DNA from: Deltaproteobacteria bacterium
Lineage (GTDB): Bacteria > Desulfobacterota > Deferrisomatia > Deferrisomatales > JACRMM01
Length of the DNA: 58,704 bases
Assembly (NCBI GenBank): GCA_016214985.1
Contig: JACRMM010000047.1
Coordinates: 1-58,704, forward strand
Direction of reading: 5' to 3'
Numbering within the stretch: the first letter of the stretch is position 1; every line of letters begins with the position of its first letter. The notes below the pieces were generated by a model. It saw nothing but the letters and a program-made list of their open reading frames with translations, was not told the origin of the DNA and made no database searches. Below, in pieces: positions 1-7,721 of the stretch. The position numbers and the translations under genes were made by a program.

Positions 1-189
1 CCGGAGCAGATTGTGGGGACGTCGCGTCAGCGACGTGTGTCCTTGGCGCGGCGTGAATTTTTGGTGCGGGCGCACGAAGAGGCGAGGCTGTCGGCAGCGG
101 CCCTGAGCAGGATCTGCAAGATCACGCATGTCTCCGTTCGGAAAGCACTCCTGAAGGGCGTTCCGCTGGCGGGGGAGACGGCACGGTAA
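1..189 (+). pseudogene. REP-associated tyrosine transposase, C-terminal end (cut by window edge)
   Basis: The first 62 codons read open in frame 1 to a TAA at 187-189. The peptide begins PEQIVGTSRQRRVSLARREF and continues to a short helix-turn-helix-like stretch (LSRICKITHVSVRKALL). This matches the C-terminal DNA-binding tail that follows the Y1/HUH domain in many TnpA-REP proteins. The catalytic HUH part would lie before base 1, so I cannot say whether the gene is intact. Just after the stop, CAACGTCCCG at 202-211 is the inverse of a 10-mer found beside the second transposase remnant near 5.06 kb, as expected for related element ends. Confidence 0.5.
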
Positions 190-241
190 CTACGAAACTA
201 CCAACGTCCCGTCGGGACCCCGTCGGGACCCTTCTGAACCG

Positions 242-478
242 CTTCTGGACCCGGCGGAGCTCGCGATCGTGCCCGCGTGGTTCCCCGGCGCGGACCTCTC
301 GGACCACTGGTCCTTCTGGCAGGAGGGGTACCCGGCGTTGCTGGTGACCGACACGGCGCCCTTCCGATACCCCTTCTACCACACGGCCGGCGACACGCCC
401 GACCGGGTGGACTTCAACCGGCTCGCCCGGGTCACGGCGGGGCTGGCCGAGGCCGTCGTCGGGCTGGCCGGGCACTGA
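242..478 (+). pseudogene. M28-family aminopeptidase, C-terminal fragment
   Basis: The frame ending at TGA 476-478 encodes about 78 residues that match the end of M28 zinc aminopeptidases: FPGADLSDHWSFWQEGYPAL, then LVTDTAPFRYP, then YHTAGDTPDRVDF. SDH and YHT are conserved around a zinc-binding His and the final His ligand of this family. Family members are normally 300 residues or more, and the upstream sequence is transposase-related, so only the tail survives. A GTG at 269 could start translation, but a functional peptidase is not possible without the missing metal ligands. The likely cause is insertion or deletion linked to the neighbouring REP-transposase element. Confidence 0.6.
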
Positions 479-512
479 CCGGGCACGTCCACCCCCCTCG
501 AGGGAACACGGC

Positions 513-588
513 AGGAAAGGGGCACTGCGGCCCTTTGCTCTGGTCCCCTATGCGTTACGCAGGAAGCGGAATTGCGGCCCTTCGCTCT
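513..588 (+). repeat. Two imperfect direct repeats of about 28 bp
   Basis: Bases 513-541 and 561-588 share the pattern AGGAA(A/G)...TGCGGCCCTT(T/C)GCTCT with about four fifths identity and a 48-bp period. They lie between the peptidase remnant and the end of the AOR gene, in sequence with no convincing coding frame. Their role is unknown. Confidence 0.4.
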
Positions 589-638
589 TGCGCACGAGCG
601 TCCCTGTGCCCTCCCGCTGTGCCCTCCCGAGCGTCTCC

Positions 639-2516
639 TCATGCCAGGACCCGACCCGCCCACGGCCCGAGGCCCAGGCGCTCCACGGTCACCTGCCCGG
701 GCCGTCCCTCCTCGGTCCAGCCTCGGAGCTCGTAGTAGTCGGAGAGGAGTTGGTCCCCGGGCGGCACGTCGAAGTCGAGGCCCTCGCCTCGCTTGCGCAG
801 GGTGCGCATGCGGGGCGGCAGGAGGTCATCCTTGCGGCCGATCCCCCGGCCGTTGTTCACCATCCGCTTCAGGGTGAACGCCCGGTCGCCCATGGCGAGG
901 AACGCTCCCAGGTCGACGTCTCGGCCGGTGATCAGGTTGTACCAGTCTAGGAAGTTGGAGACCCGGAGGGCGTTGTTGAGCATCGTGAACTTGCAGACCG
1001 AGAGGGAGTCGACGAGGGACATCAGATTCTGCAGGTGGATCGTCCACTCGGCCTTGCCGCGGCGCTCCCTGGGAGGGAAGGGAGTCTCGTAGCCGAGCTC
1101 CGGCAGCGAAACCGCGATCTCGAAGGGGTGGGTGAGGCCGGCGAGGTGGCAGGCGCCGCGGTTGGAGGTGGCGTAGGAGAGGGCCTGCCCCCAGGAGAAG
1201 CGCGGATCGTGCATGGGGAACTCGAGCCCCTTCACTTCCAGCGCGTACTCCGCCGCGGTTCCCCCGATCTTCCGCGCGGCGCGGCGTACCCCCTCGCCTA
1301 GGGTGCGGGCGAGCTCCCCCTCGCCGACGGCGATGCGTCGCGTCAGTTCCACGATGGCTTCCGAGGCCCCGAACGCGAGCTCCAGTCCATCCGCGTCCGA
1401 AGGGCCGAGGAGGCCCTTCTCGAAGCACTCGCAGGCGAAGGCGACGACGGCGCCCACGGAGATCGTGTCGACGCCCAGGGTGTTGCAGAGCTCGTTGGCC
1501 TTGGCGATCGACGCCAGGTCCCAGTTGCCGCAGAGGCTGCCGAAGGCGGCAAGGGTCTCGTACTCGGGTCCGGAAACGATCCCGTCTGTGGCGAACGGGC
1601 CCTCTCGGACCTCCACGAGCCTCCCGCAATGGATCGGGCATGCCCTGCAACCCGTGCGGCGGACCCGGATCGTGTCCTTCATGGTCTGGCCGCTGATCCT
1701 CGAGGCCAGTTCGGGGGCTCGGCCCTCACGCCAGTTTCGAATGGGAAGGTTCCCGAGCTTCTCGTAGACGAGCACCCCGCCCGGAGTCCCGAACTCGCCG
1801 AAGACGTCGAGCCGATCCCGGATCACCGCGACCCCGGCCTGGACGGACCCGCGGAGCCCCTCGGGGTCGGCCACTGGCGTGGCAGCCTCCCCGTGGCTGG
1901 TGACGACCACCGCCTTGAGCCGCTTCGACCCCATGACCGCGCCGAGGCCGCAGCGCCCGGCGGCCCGCGTGTGGCGGCCGTCGTGGGAGACGGAGGCGAG
2001 GAGAATCTGCCGCTCCCCGGCTGGCCCGATGATGGCCGTGGCCGCTCCACGATCCGCGAGCGCTCCCTTGAGGGCGGCGTCCGCGGCGTACACGTCCTTT
2101 CCCCAGAGGTCTACCGCTTCCTGGACGCGGACCTCCCCTCGGTCCACCGCCACGGTCACCGGGGCGTCGGCTGCTCCCGTGATCACCAGCCCGTCGAACC
2201 CCGCCCGTTTCAGGTGCCAACCGAGGGAGCCTCCGCAGTTGGATTCGCCGTAGACCCCAGTCAGCGGAGAGAGGGAGACCACCTCGTGGCGCGAGCCGGC
2301 AGGCACCACCGTGGCAGTGAACGGGCCGGTCAGGAAGAGGAGAGGGTTCTCAGGGGCGAGGGGGGCTGTCCCTGGCCCGGTCAACCGAGCCAGCAACGCA
2401 GCTCCGAGTCCGGAGCCGCCAGCGAAGGCCTCCACGTCGGCTTCCTCAAGGGCGCGGACCTCGACGGTGCGTTCGGAGAGGTCGATCCACGCCAGTCGGT
2501 TGTGAAAGCCATACAT
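639..2516 (-). CDS. aor: Tungsten-type aldehyde:ferredoxin oxidoreductase
   Basis: A 625-residue protein of normal AOR length. Family enzymes oxidise aldehydes to carboxylic acids with ferredoxin, using a tungsten or molybdenum bis-pterin cofactor and one 4Fe-4S cluster. The N-terminal domain starts MYGFHNRLAWIDLSERTVEV. The cluster cysteines are visible as GCRACPIHCGR near residues 284-292 and a last Cys in SVCKFTML near 507. The stretch ANELCNTLGVDTISVG is also typical. I chose ATG 2516 because the upstream MoaD-like gene ends at 2519, leaving 2 bp between them, which implies translational coupling. The substrate cannot be told from sequence; AOR, FOR-like and benzoyl- or indolepyruvate-linked uses are all possible. 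Confidence 0.92.
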   Translation of the reverse strand: MYGFHNRLAWIDLSERTVEVRALEEADVEAFAGGSGLGAALLARLTGPGTAPLAPENPLLFLTGPFTATVVPAGSRHEVVSLSPLTGVYGESNCGGSLGWHLKRAGFDGLVITGAADAPVTVAVDRGEVRVQEAVDLWGKDVYAADAALKGALADRGAATAIIGPAGERQILLASVSHDGRHTRAAGRCGLGAVMGSKRLKAVVVTSHGEAATPVADPEGLRGSVQAGVAVIRDRLDVFGEFGTPGGVLVYEKLGNLPIRNWREGRAPELASRISGQTMKDTIRVRRTGCRACPIHCGRLVEVREGPFATDGIVSGPEYETLAAFGSLCGNWDLASIAKANELCNTLGVDTISVGAVVAFACECFEKGLLGPSDADGLELAFGASEAIVELTRRIAVGEGELARTLGEGVRRAARKIGGTAAEYALEVKGLEFPMHDPRFSWGQALSYATSNRGACHLAGLTHPFEIAVSLPELGYETPFPPRERRGKAEWTIHLQNLMSLVDSLSVCKFTMLNNALRVSNFLDWYNLITGRDVDLGAFLAMGDRAFTLKRMVNNGRGIGRKDDLLPPRMRTLRKRGEGLDFDVPPGDQLLSDYYELRGWTEEGRPGQVTVERLGLGPWAGRVLA

Positions 2517-2518
2517 GC

Positions 2519-2782
2519 TCAACCTCCGGTCACGAGTACGAGCACTTCCACTTCGTCTTCCGGTTCCAGAATGTCGACGAACTTCAGCGCCTTGCCCCGG
2601 CGCCACACGAGAAGGCCTGTTGGAGCGGCTTCTCCCTCCACGTGGCGGGCGTAGCGAATAAACCTCGGCTCACGCTCGTAAAATTCGAGGAGTAGGCCGG
2701 AGACCGATGCCGTTCGCTCCAAAGGGAGGTCGGTGACTGCACCGAAGAGGCTGTCGAGGGGCGGGTACCAGCGGATCGTCAA
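2519..2782 (-). CDS. MoaD/ThiS-family small sulfur-carrier-like protein
   Basis: An 87-residue beta-grasp protein ending in the diagnostic Gly-Gly (VLVLVTGG), preceded by EPEDEVEVL, as in MoaD and ThiS. MoaD carries sulfur as a C-terminal thiocarboxylate for making the pterin dithiolene. It is the first gene of a two-gene unit with the downstream AOR, and MoaD-like genes often accompany AOR. The sensible inference is that it supplies sulfur for the AOR tungstopterin cofactor. The middle of the protein (residues 35-65) is longer and more basic than in E. coli MoaD, so a role specific to AOR is possible. Confidence 0.8.
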   Translation of the reverse strand: MTIRWYPPLDSLFGAVTDLPLERTASVSGLLLEFYEREPRFIRYARHVEGEAAPTGLLVWRRGKALKFVDILEPEDEVEVLVLVTGG

Positions 2783-3034
2783 AGGGCGTCTCCCTGGGGC
2801 AGGCTGTTGCCTTGGGCGCTAGCCTACCGCCTCCCCTAATTCCCGCGCAACCGTGAGCGGGCCCCTCCCGCCCCCGCGCCCGCCCCCACCCGGGGGGAAC
2901 TCCCCGGCCGGGGCCACAAGGGTCTATCGTGTGAAGCGTGGCAGAACCCGGCGGGGGCCAGGCGAGTATTGGCGACCGCGAAAGGTCTGCTACCCTGGAG
3001 AGCACCCGTCCCCCAAGCTGTCGAGGAGATTTCT

Positions 3035-3739
3035 ATGGCGGAGGTCTTCGACGATTGGCCCGATCGGTACGACCGGTGGTTCGAGACGCCCATCGGCAGA
3101 CTGGTCCGGGAGTGCGAGGGCCGGCTCCGGCGGGAGCTACTGGCCCCCGAGCCCGGCGAGCGGATCCTCGACGTCGGGTGCGGGACCGGGGTCTTCACAG
3201 TCGACCTCCTTGCCGCCGGGGCCGAGGTAGCCGGCCTCGAGCGCTCTCTTCCCATGCTCCGGCGGCTTCGTGAGAAGGCGGTCGGCCTCCTTTTCCAGTC
3301 GGTCCAGGGCGACATTCGGGCCCTCCCGTTCCCCGGCGCCGCCTTCGACAAGGCGATCTCCGTGACCGTCGTCGAGTTCCTGGCCGACGCCGCGGGCGCG
3401 GTCGCCGAGCTCTTCCGCGCGACCCGACCCGGCGGAACGATCGTCGTCGCGACCCTGAACGCCCTGAGCCCCTGGGCCGCCCGCCGGAAGATCGCGGCCG
3501 CCGAGGGGCACCCGATCTTCCAGCACGTTCACTTCCGGTCGCCAGAGGAGCTGGCCGCCCTGGCTCCCAACCCTCCACTCCTCCGGACCGCCGTCCACTT
3601 CGCCAAGGATGAAGACGCCGATCGGGCGCGTGCCGTCGAGGCGGAAGGGCGGGCACAAGAGCTCTTGACCGGCGCGCTCCTGGTCGCGCGCTGGGTCAAG
3701 CCCCACGGCCCCGCACTTGCGGAAAGAGGTCCCTTATGA
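3035..3739 (+). CDS. Class I SAM-dependent methyltransferase
   Basis: A 234-residue protein with the SAM-binding motif I ILDVGCGTGVFTVDLL near residues 46-61 and a motif IV-like AFDKAISVTVVEFL. A start codon further upstream in this frame (2969) is possible, but ATG 3035 has GAGGAG about 7 bp before it and opens with MAEVFDDWPDRYDRWFETP, the usual beginning of Methyltransf_11 proteins. The stop overlaps the start of the phosphorylase gene by four bases, so the two are probably cotranscribed. The methyl acceptor is not evident. Confidence 0.85.
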   Translation: MAEVFDDWPDRYDRWFETPIGRLVRECEGRLRRELLAPEPGERILDVGCGTGVFTVDLLAAGAEVAGLERSLPMLRRLREKAVGLLFQSVQGDIRALPFPGAAFDKAISVTVVEFLADAAGAVAELFRATRPGGTIVVATLNALSPWAARRKIAAAEGHPIFQHVHFRSPEELAALAPNPPLLRTAVHFAKDEDADRARAVEAEGRAQELLTGALLVARWVKPHGPALAERGPL

Positions 3740-4584
3740 CTGGAAGTCCCCATCCGCCGAACTCAGGCGCGCCCCCGACCGAGGGGGACCGGCAGTACCA
3801 TATCGGGGTCGCGCCGGGCGAGGTCGCGGAGGCAATCCTCCTGGTGGGGGACCCTGCTCGGGCCGAGCGAGTGGCGGGGCTTTTCGGGACCGTGGAGTTC
3901 GAGCGCCGTTCTCGGGAGTACGTCACGTACACCGGCGCGCACGAGGGGCAACGGGTCTCGGTCGTCGCCACGGGCATGGGCCCGGACAACACTGAGATCG
4001 CCGTCGTCGAGCTCTGCCAGGTCGTGAAGAGTCCGACGCTGATCCGGTGCGGCTCCTGCGGCGGGCTTCAGCCCGGGGTGGCGCTCGGCGACCTGGTGAT
4101 CTCCTCGGCCGCCTACCGGCTCGAGAACACCTCCCTCCAATTCGCCGGCGAGGGATACCCGGCCGCCGCCCATCCCGAGGTGCTCCTGGCCCTGGTCCAG
4201 GCCGCCGACGAGGCGGGCGCCCGGTATCACGTGGGACTCACGGCAACGGCGCCGGGTTTCTACGGCGCGCAGGGCCGAAACGTGGCGGGCTTCCCCACCC
4301 GCAACCCCGCCGTCGTCGAGGACCTCGCCCGCCAGGGGGTGCTGAATCTGGAGATGGAGACGTCGTGCCTCTTCACCCTGGCGAGCCTTCGGGGCATCCG
4401 GGCGGGCGCGGTTTGCGCGGTGTTCGCGGCTCGGCACCACGGCTCCTTCGTGGGCCCCGAGGAGAAGCACGACGCCGAGGGCCGCTGCATCGCCGTCGCG
4501 CTGCGGGCCTTGCACCTGGCTGCGGCCCTTGAGGCCGCCCGGGGCGCCCGCCCCCTCTGGCACCCCGGATTGGGCCCGAAGTGA
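3736..4584 (+). CDS. Nucleoside phosphorylase (uridine/purine phosphorylase family)
   Basis: A 282-residue PNP_UDP_1 family protein. Family enzymes cleave nucleosides with phosphate to a free base and ribose-1-phosphate. Visible family features are the phosphate-binding LVGDPARAERV near residue 36, ATGMGPDN near 78, RCGSCGGL near 102 and the ribose-binding EMETSCLFTLA near 206. The uridine phosphorylase-like layout is favoured over 5'-methylthioadenosine phosphorylase, but base preference cannot be fixed by eye. It overlaps the methyltransferase gene by ATGA and converges with the next gene, leaving 1 bp between the stops. Confidence 0.88.
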   Translation: MTGSPHPPNSGAPPTEGDRQYHIGVAPGEVAEAILLVGDPARAERVAGLFGTVEFERRSREYVTYTGAHEGQRVSVVATGMGPDNTEIAVVELCQVVKSPTLIRCGSCGGLQPGVALGDLVISSAAYRLENTSLQFAGEGYPAAAHPEVLLALVQAADEAGARYHVGLTATAPGFYGAQGRNVAGFPTRNPAVVEDLARQGVLNLEMETSCLFTLASLRGIRAGAVCAVFAARHHGSFVGPEEKHDAEGRCIAVALRALHLAAALEAARGARPLWHPGLGPK

Positions 4585-4585
4585 T

Positions 4586-4912
4586 CTACGGCGCCGGTCG
4601 CTTCTGCCAGCTTGCGTCGGGCGGGTAGAGGACCGTGCACTTGGCGACCTCGAAGGGCCGGGCGTGCCAGTCCTTCGTCGCCTCCACCCACCGCAGGAAG
4701 TGAGGCGTCTTCGTGTGGGTCTCGACGGCGTCCGCGTCGCGGTAGACCTCGAAGAGGTAGAGCACGTCGGGGTCTGCCTCGTCCTGGGCGACGTTGAACA
4801 TCAGACAACCGGGCTCGTTCTTCTCCGAGCCGACCCCGTCCTTGAGCATCTCCACGATGAACGCCTGGCGGTGCTCGGGTTTGATGAAGACTTTCACGGC
4901 GAGCGCTTTCAT
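4586..4912 (-). CDS. Antibiotic biosynthesis monooxygenase (ABM) fold protein
   Basis: A 108-residue ferredoxin-like dimeric alpha-beta barrel protein of the ABM/YgiN type. Typical features are the opening VKVFIKPEHRQAF, EPGCLMFNVAQDEADPDVLY, and FEVYRDADAVETHTKTPHF with its conserved His pair. Members act as quinol or small-aromatic monooxygenases, and many have no known substrate. ATG 4912 is chosen over the longer frame because GGGAGG lies 6 bp upstream and homologous sequence begins there. It stands alone on the minus strand, convergent with the phosphorylase gene. Confidence 0.85.
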   Translation of the reverse strand: MKALAVKVFIKPEHRQAFIVEMLKDGVGSEKNEPGCLMFNVAQDEADPDVLYLFEVYRDADAVETHTKTPHFLRWVEATKDWHARPFEVAKCTVLYPPDASWQKRPAP

Positions 4913-5019
4913 GTTTCGCCTCCCTCTGCCCAGGGCAGGCTCGCCGGGTCCCGGAATGGGACGCCCGCAGCCCCTAGCGGAGCACACGATAGCAGCGCTC
5001 GCGCAGTTGACAAGGGACG

Positions 5020-5071
5020 GGGGGACCAAGGGGGTTACTTTGGCATTGGGGGACCAACGGGACGTTGCTTT
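5020..5071 (+). repeat. Two tandem copies of a 24-bp motif at a transposase element edge
   Basis: Bases 5020-5042 and 5048-5071 both follow the pattern GGGGGACCAA(G/C)GGG...GTT(A/G)CTTTG. The second copy contains CGGGACGTTG (5058-5067), whose exact reverse complement lies just after the transposase tail at the window start (202-211). Short palindromic or repeated ends of this sort are what REP-associated tyrosine transposases recognise, so this is probably the left edge of the element at 5086-5752. Confidence 0.5.
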
Positions 5072-5085
5072 GCGCCAGCATATGC

Positions 5086-5752
5086 CAACGCTCGACAAGC
5101 TGGGCGAGTACCCCTATTCAGGACATTCCGCAATGAAGGGGACCGTGGAGAGGCCGTGGCAGAGCACGGAGGAGGCGCTGGGGCGGTTTGGGGAGAAGAA
5201 GGGGGAGGCGAGGCGCCGGTATGAGGAGTTCGTGGGGGCGGGAGTCGCCCGGGGACGGCGGCCGGAGTTGGTGGGAGGCGGCCTGCAACGAAGCGCGGGA
5301 GCCGGGCGGGAGTTCACGCGCAGGGAGAGACGGGGGGAGGAAGACGACGTCTACGATGAGCGCATCCTTGGGAGCTCGACGTTTGTCTCGTCCGTGCTGC
5401 GCGAGGCACAGGGGGAGGAGCGAGAGGTGCGTCGGCGGGCGCTTCGGGGGGTGGGGTTGGAGGAACTTGCCCGCAGGGTGCCGAGTTGAGCAGCATTGGG
5501 GTGGAGGAGTTGCGGTCGGGAAGTCGGCGCAGGCCGGTGGTGGAGGCCCGGCGGGCGCTCGCGCAGGTGGCGGTGGAGGAGCTGGGTCACCGGAGGGCCG
5601 CCGTGGCCCGATACCTGGGCGTGGCGACATCGACGGCGAACCGCGGTCTGGGGTATGGAGAGCCGAGCCCCTTGGCACAGCGACTCCTGGAGGGCCATCG
5701 AGAGAGAATGAAACGAGCAATCGGAATCCGCCGGAATCCATGGTCGGGTTGA
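5086..5752 (+). pseudogene. REP-associated tyrosine transposase, 5'-truncated and interrupted
   Basis: The frame from about 5086 encodes the C-terminal half of a TnpA-REP transposase: LDKLGEYPYSGHSAMKG, RRRYEEFVGAGVARG, ELVGGGLQRS and DERILGSSTFVSSVLREA are all family hallmarks. The N-terminal HUH catalytic region is missing; the sequence before 5086 is repeat DNA and the 5' flank of the ABM gene. A TGA at 5487-5489 ends this frame, and the helix-turn-helix tail (RRAAVARYLGVATSTANRG) continues in the next frame from 5486 to 5752, so there is also a frameshift. It cannot encode an active transposase. Confidence 0.8.
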
Positions 5753-6079
5753 ACCGGATTCGGCCGTCGGAATGACCCGGCCCGCGCCCACACCGTCTGG
5801 ATGAGCTGCCGCCAGGTCTTCGAAGGCACCCGCATCGGCTCGTCCTCCCGGACGTCGAGCACCGCCTCGCCCTTCCGCGTCCCCTGCCTCACCGGGCCGC
5901 AGGAGCCCCCCCGCTTCCTTGACGCACCGACAAAGGCAAAGTTAACTGCAATTAGCGACGCAAAGCCACGGGTCCTCGCTTCCTCAACGACGTTTAGCAC
6001 GATGAGGGAGATCGAGGTCTCTGGTATCCGAAGGCGCTGGAGAGCCAAAGGAAATTCAGTCCTGGTAGGAGGACATGAG
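5753..6079. other. Intergenic stretch between transposase remnant and lower-GC gene
   Basis: No intact gene is seen. The first half holds a probable IS91-type fragment on the minus strand (listed separately). G+C content drops from about base 5930. A weak promoter-like pair, TTGACG (5919-5924) and TTAACT (5942-5947) with 17 bp between, may serve the gene at 6080, but its -10 matches the consensus at only three positions. Confidence 0.4.
5788..5901 (-). pseudogene. Possible IS91-family transposase fragment
   Basis: On the minus strand, 38 codons read CGPVRQGTRKGEAVL then VPSKTWRQLIQTVW. The phrase PSKTWRQLI-x-x-VW is typical of the segment just before the C-terminal zinc motif in IS91/Y2-type transposases, where VWE-DPL-CP-C would follow. 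Here the match stops at the Trp and the zinc cysteines are absent. The short length makes this tentative, but it fits the other mobile-element debris nearby. Confidence 0.35.
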
Positions 6080-6658
6080 ATGTCACTAGCAAATCGCTTA
6101 GTCAAAGGCGTGAAAATAAAAGGTCTATTCCCGCTGATATCCAAAGGCCAAGATGCATCCTTGGGGAGTTGGTCCTACGACTCAAGTTGGCTGCGGGATA
6201 ATACCTTGACATTCTATGCGGGTTCTAACGAAGGCACCAACCGAGTCTGGTTGCTGCCCTACAAGCGCGAAGCGAACGCCAGCGCTATAGTCCAAGGAAG
6301 GGAGGTTATCAGCGGGGAGTTCACCGGGTGCATCATGAGCATTTATAAAAGTGGTGGGATCAAGCAGGTCAATCACGTGGATACCGAGCCTGACTCCGAC
6401 GGCAATAAGCCGATGAAGGATGCCTGGGAGGCGCAGAAAGGTGGCGATGGTTTCGAACTCATTAATGAGTTCTCCACAACGGGCGTGATAGGGAACTACC
6501 TCGGAAGCTTGGCCCCAAAACAGTTGAAGAAGCTCGGTGCCGGGATTGTCATGTTATGTATGGCAACGGGCGATACGATAATCTGCGCCATCGTCGAGCG
6601 AAACATGGGGTCAGGCGACTACAAGATACTCGATGTACGACAACAATTGGCCGACTGA
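6080..6658 (+). CDS. Unknown protein of lower-GC origin with a Cys-X14-His pair
   Basis: A 192-residue protein that I do not recognise. ATG 6080 is chosen because AGGAGG sits at 6067-6072; a longer frame from 5801 would run through the IS91-like debris. The gene is visibly less GC-rich than its neighbours and uses A/T-ending codons, which suggests recent transfer. There is no signal peptide or membrane segment. The most conserved-looking part is SGEFTGCIMSI followed by VNHVDTEPD, with Cys84 and His99 fifteen residues apart. CNF1-type deamidases have a catalytic Cys and His with the same separation after an (L/F)-(S/T)-G-C motif, so a deamidase-like fold is conceivable but unproven. Confidence 0.55.
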   Translation: MSLANRLVKGVKIKGLFPLISKGQDASLGSWSYDSSWLRDNTLTFYAGSNEGTNRVWLLPYKREANASAIVQGREVISGEFTGCIMSIYKSGGIKQVNHVDTEPDSDGNKPMKDAWEAQKGGDGFELINEFSTTGVIGNYLGSLAPKQLKKLGAGIVMLCMATGDTIICAIVERNMGSGDYKILDVRQQLAD

Positions 6659-6659
6659 G

Positions 6660-6677
6660 CGAGCGGATGACCGCTCG
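6660..6677 (+). terminator. Hairpin directly after the stop of the 6080 gene
   Basis: CGAGCGG and CCGCTCG form a 7-bp stem around an ATGA loop two bases after the stop codon. There is no T-run after it, so intrinsic termination is uncertain. Confidence 0.3.
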
Positions 6678-6755
6678 ATGCCTCGTAGAGGGCGGAGACC
6701 AGGGATGGCATGAGGGACGGGTCTGGATTCTTCCTCCCGCCCCGGATTCAGGACG

Positions 6756-7670
6756 TCAGCCGCCGCGAAGCAGCGTCACCAGGATCGCCTTCTGCACGTG
6801 GAGCCGGTTTTCGGCCTCGTCCCACACCGCGGACTGGGGGCCTTCGAAGACCTCCTCCGAGACCTCCTCGCCGCGATGGGCCGGCAGGCAGTGCAGAAAG
6901 ATGGCCTCCGGAGCGGCCTCGGCCATGACGCGCCGATCGACACAGTAGCCTGCGAACGCCCTCTCCCGGGCCTCCTTCTCGCCCTCCTGCCCCATGGACG
7001 CCCAGACGTCGGTCGTGACCACGTGGGCGCCGGCCGCGGCCTCCCGGGGATCGGAGACGACCTCCACGTCCGCTCCCGCGGCCCGGGCCGGGCCCAGGAT
7101 CTCCTCCGCCGGGCGGTAGCCCTCGGGGCACGCGAGCCGGAGCGCGAACCCCAGGACCTGGGCGGCCTCGATCCAGGAGTGGGCCATGTTGTTGCCGTCG
7201 CCGACCCAGGCGACCTTCAGCCCCTCGGCTCCCGGCCGGTGCTCGAGCACGGTCTGGAGGTCGGCCATGACCTGGCAGGGGTGGAGAAGATCCGTGAGCC
7301 CGTTGATCACCGGGACGCTCGACCAGCGGGCGAGCTCCTCGAGGGTGTCCTGGCCGAAGGTGCGTACCATGACCGCGCTCACGTACCGGGAGAGCACCCG
7401 GGCGGTGTCCTGGACCGGCTCGCCCCGCCCGATCTGGGTGTCGCGGGGCGAGAGGAAGAGCGCGTGCCCGCCGAGCTCGAACATCCCCACCTCGAAGGAC
7501 ACCCGGGTGCGGGTCGAGCTCTTCTCGAAGAGCATCGCCAGCGTCTTACCCTCCAGGAGGCGGTGGGGCTCGCCCCGGCCGCGCCGGGTCTTGAGGTCCG
7601 CGGCCAGCTCCAGAAGGGCCAGGAGCTCGGCCTGGGAGTAGTCAGTGAAGCGAAGGAAGTGCCGGGGCAT
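6756..7670 (-). CDS. argF: Ornithine carbamoyltransferase
   Basis: A 304-residue enzyme of normal length that makes citrulline from ornithine and carbamoyl phosphate in arginine synthesis. The carbamoyl-phosphate loop STRTR is near residue 52, HPCQ near 130, and the ornithine-site HCLP near 267. ATG 7670 is preceded by AAGGAGG. It is the last gene of the xerC-hslVU-argBDF operon and starts 51 bp after argD. In related genomes argG/argH often follow; here the operon ends at accessory DNA. Confidence 0.97.
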   Translation of the reverse strand: MPRHFLRFTDYSQAELLALLELAADLKTRRGRGEPHRLLEGKTLAMLFEKSSTRTRVSFEVGMFELGGHALFLSPRDTQIGRGEPVQDTARVLSRYVSAVMVRTFGQDTLEELARWSSVPVINGLTDLLHPCQVMADLQTVLEHRPGAEGLKVAWVGDGNNMAHSWIEAAQVLGFALRLACPEGYRPAEEILGPARAAGADVEVVSDPREAAAGAHVVTTDVWASMGQEGEKEARERAFAGYCVDRRVMAEAAPEAIFLHCLPAHRGEEVSEEVFEGPQSAVWDEAENRLHVQKAILVTLLRGG

Positions 7671-7721
7671 GGAGAGCCTCCTTGCGGGTGTCTTCTTTGG
7701 GCGCCGGTCTTCGCGGGCGGC

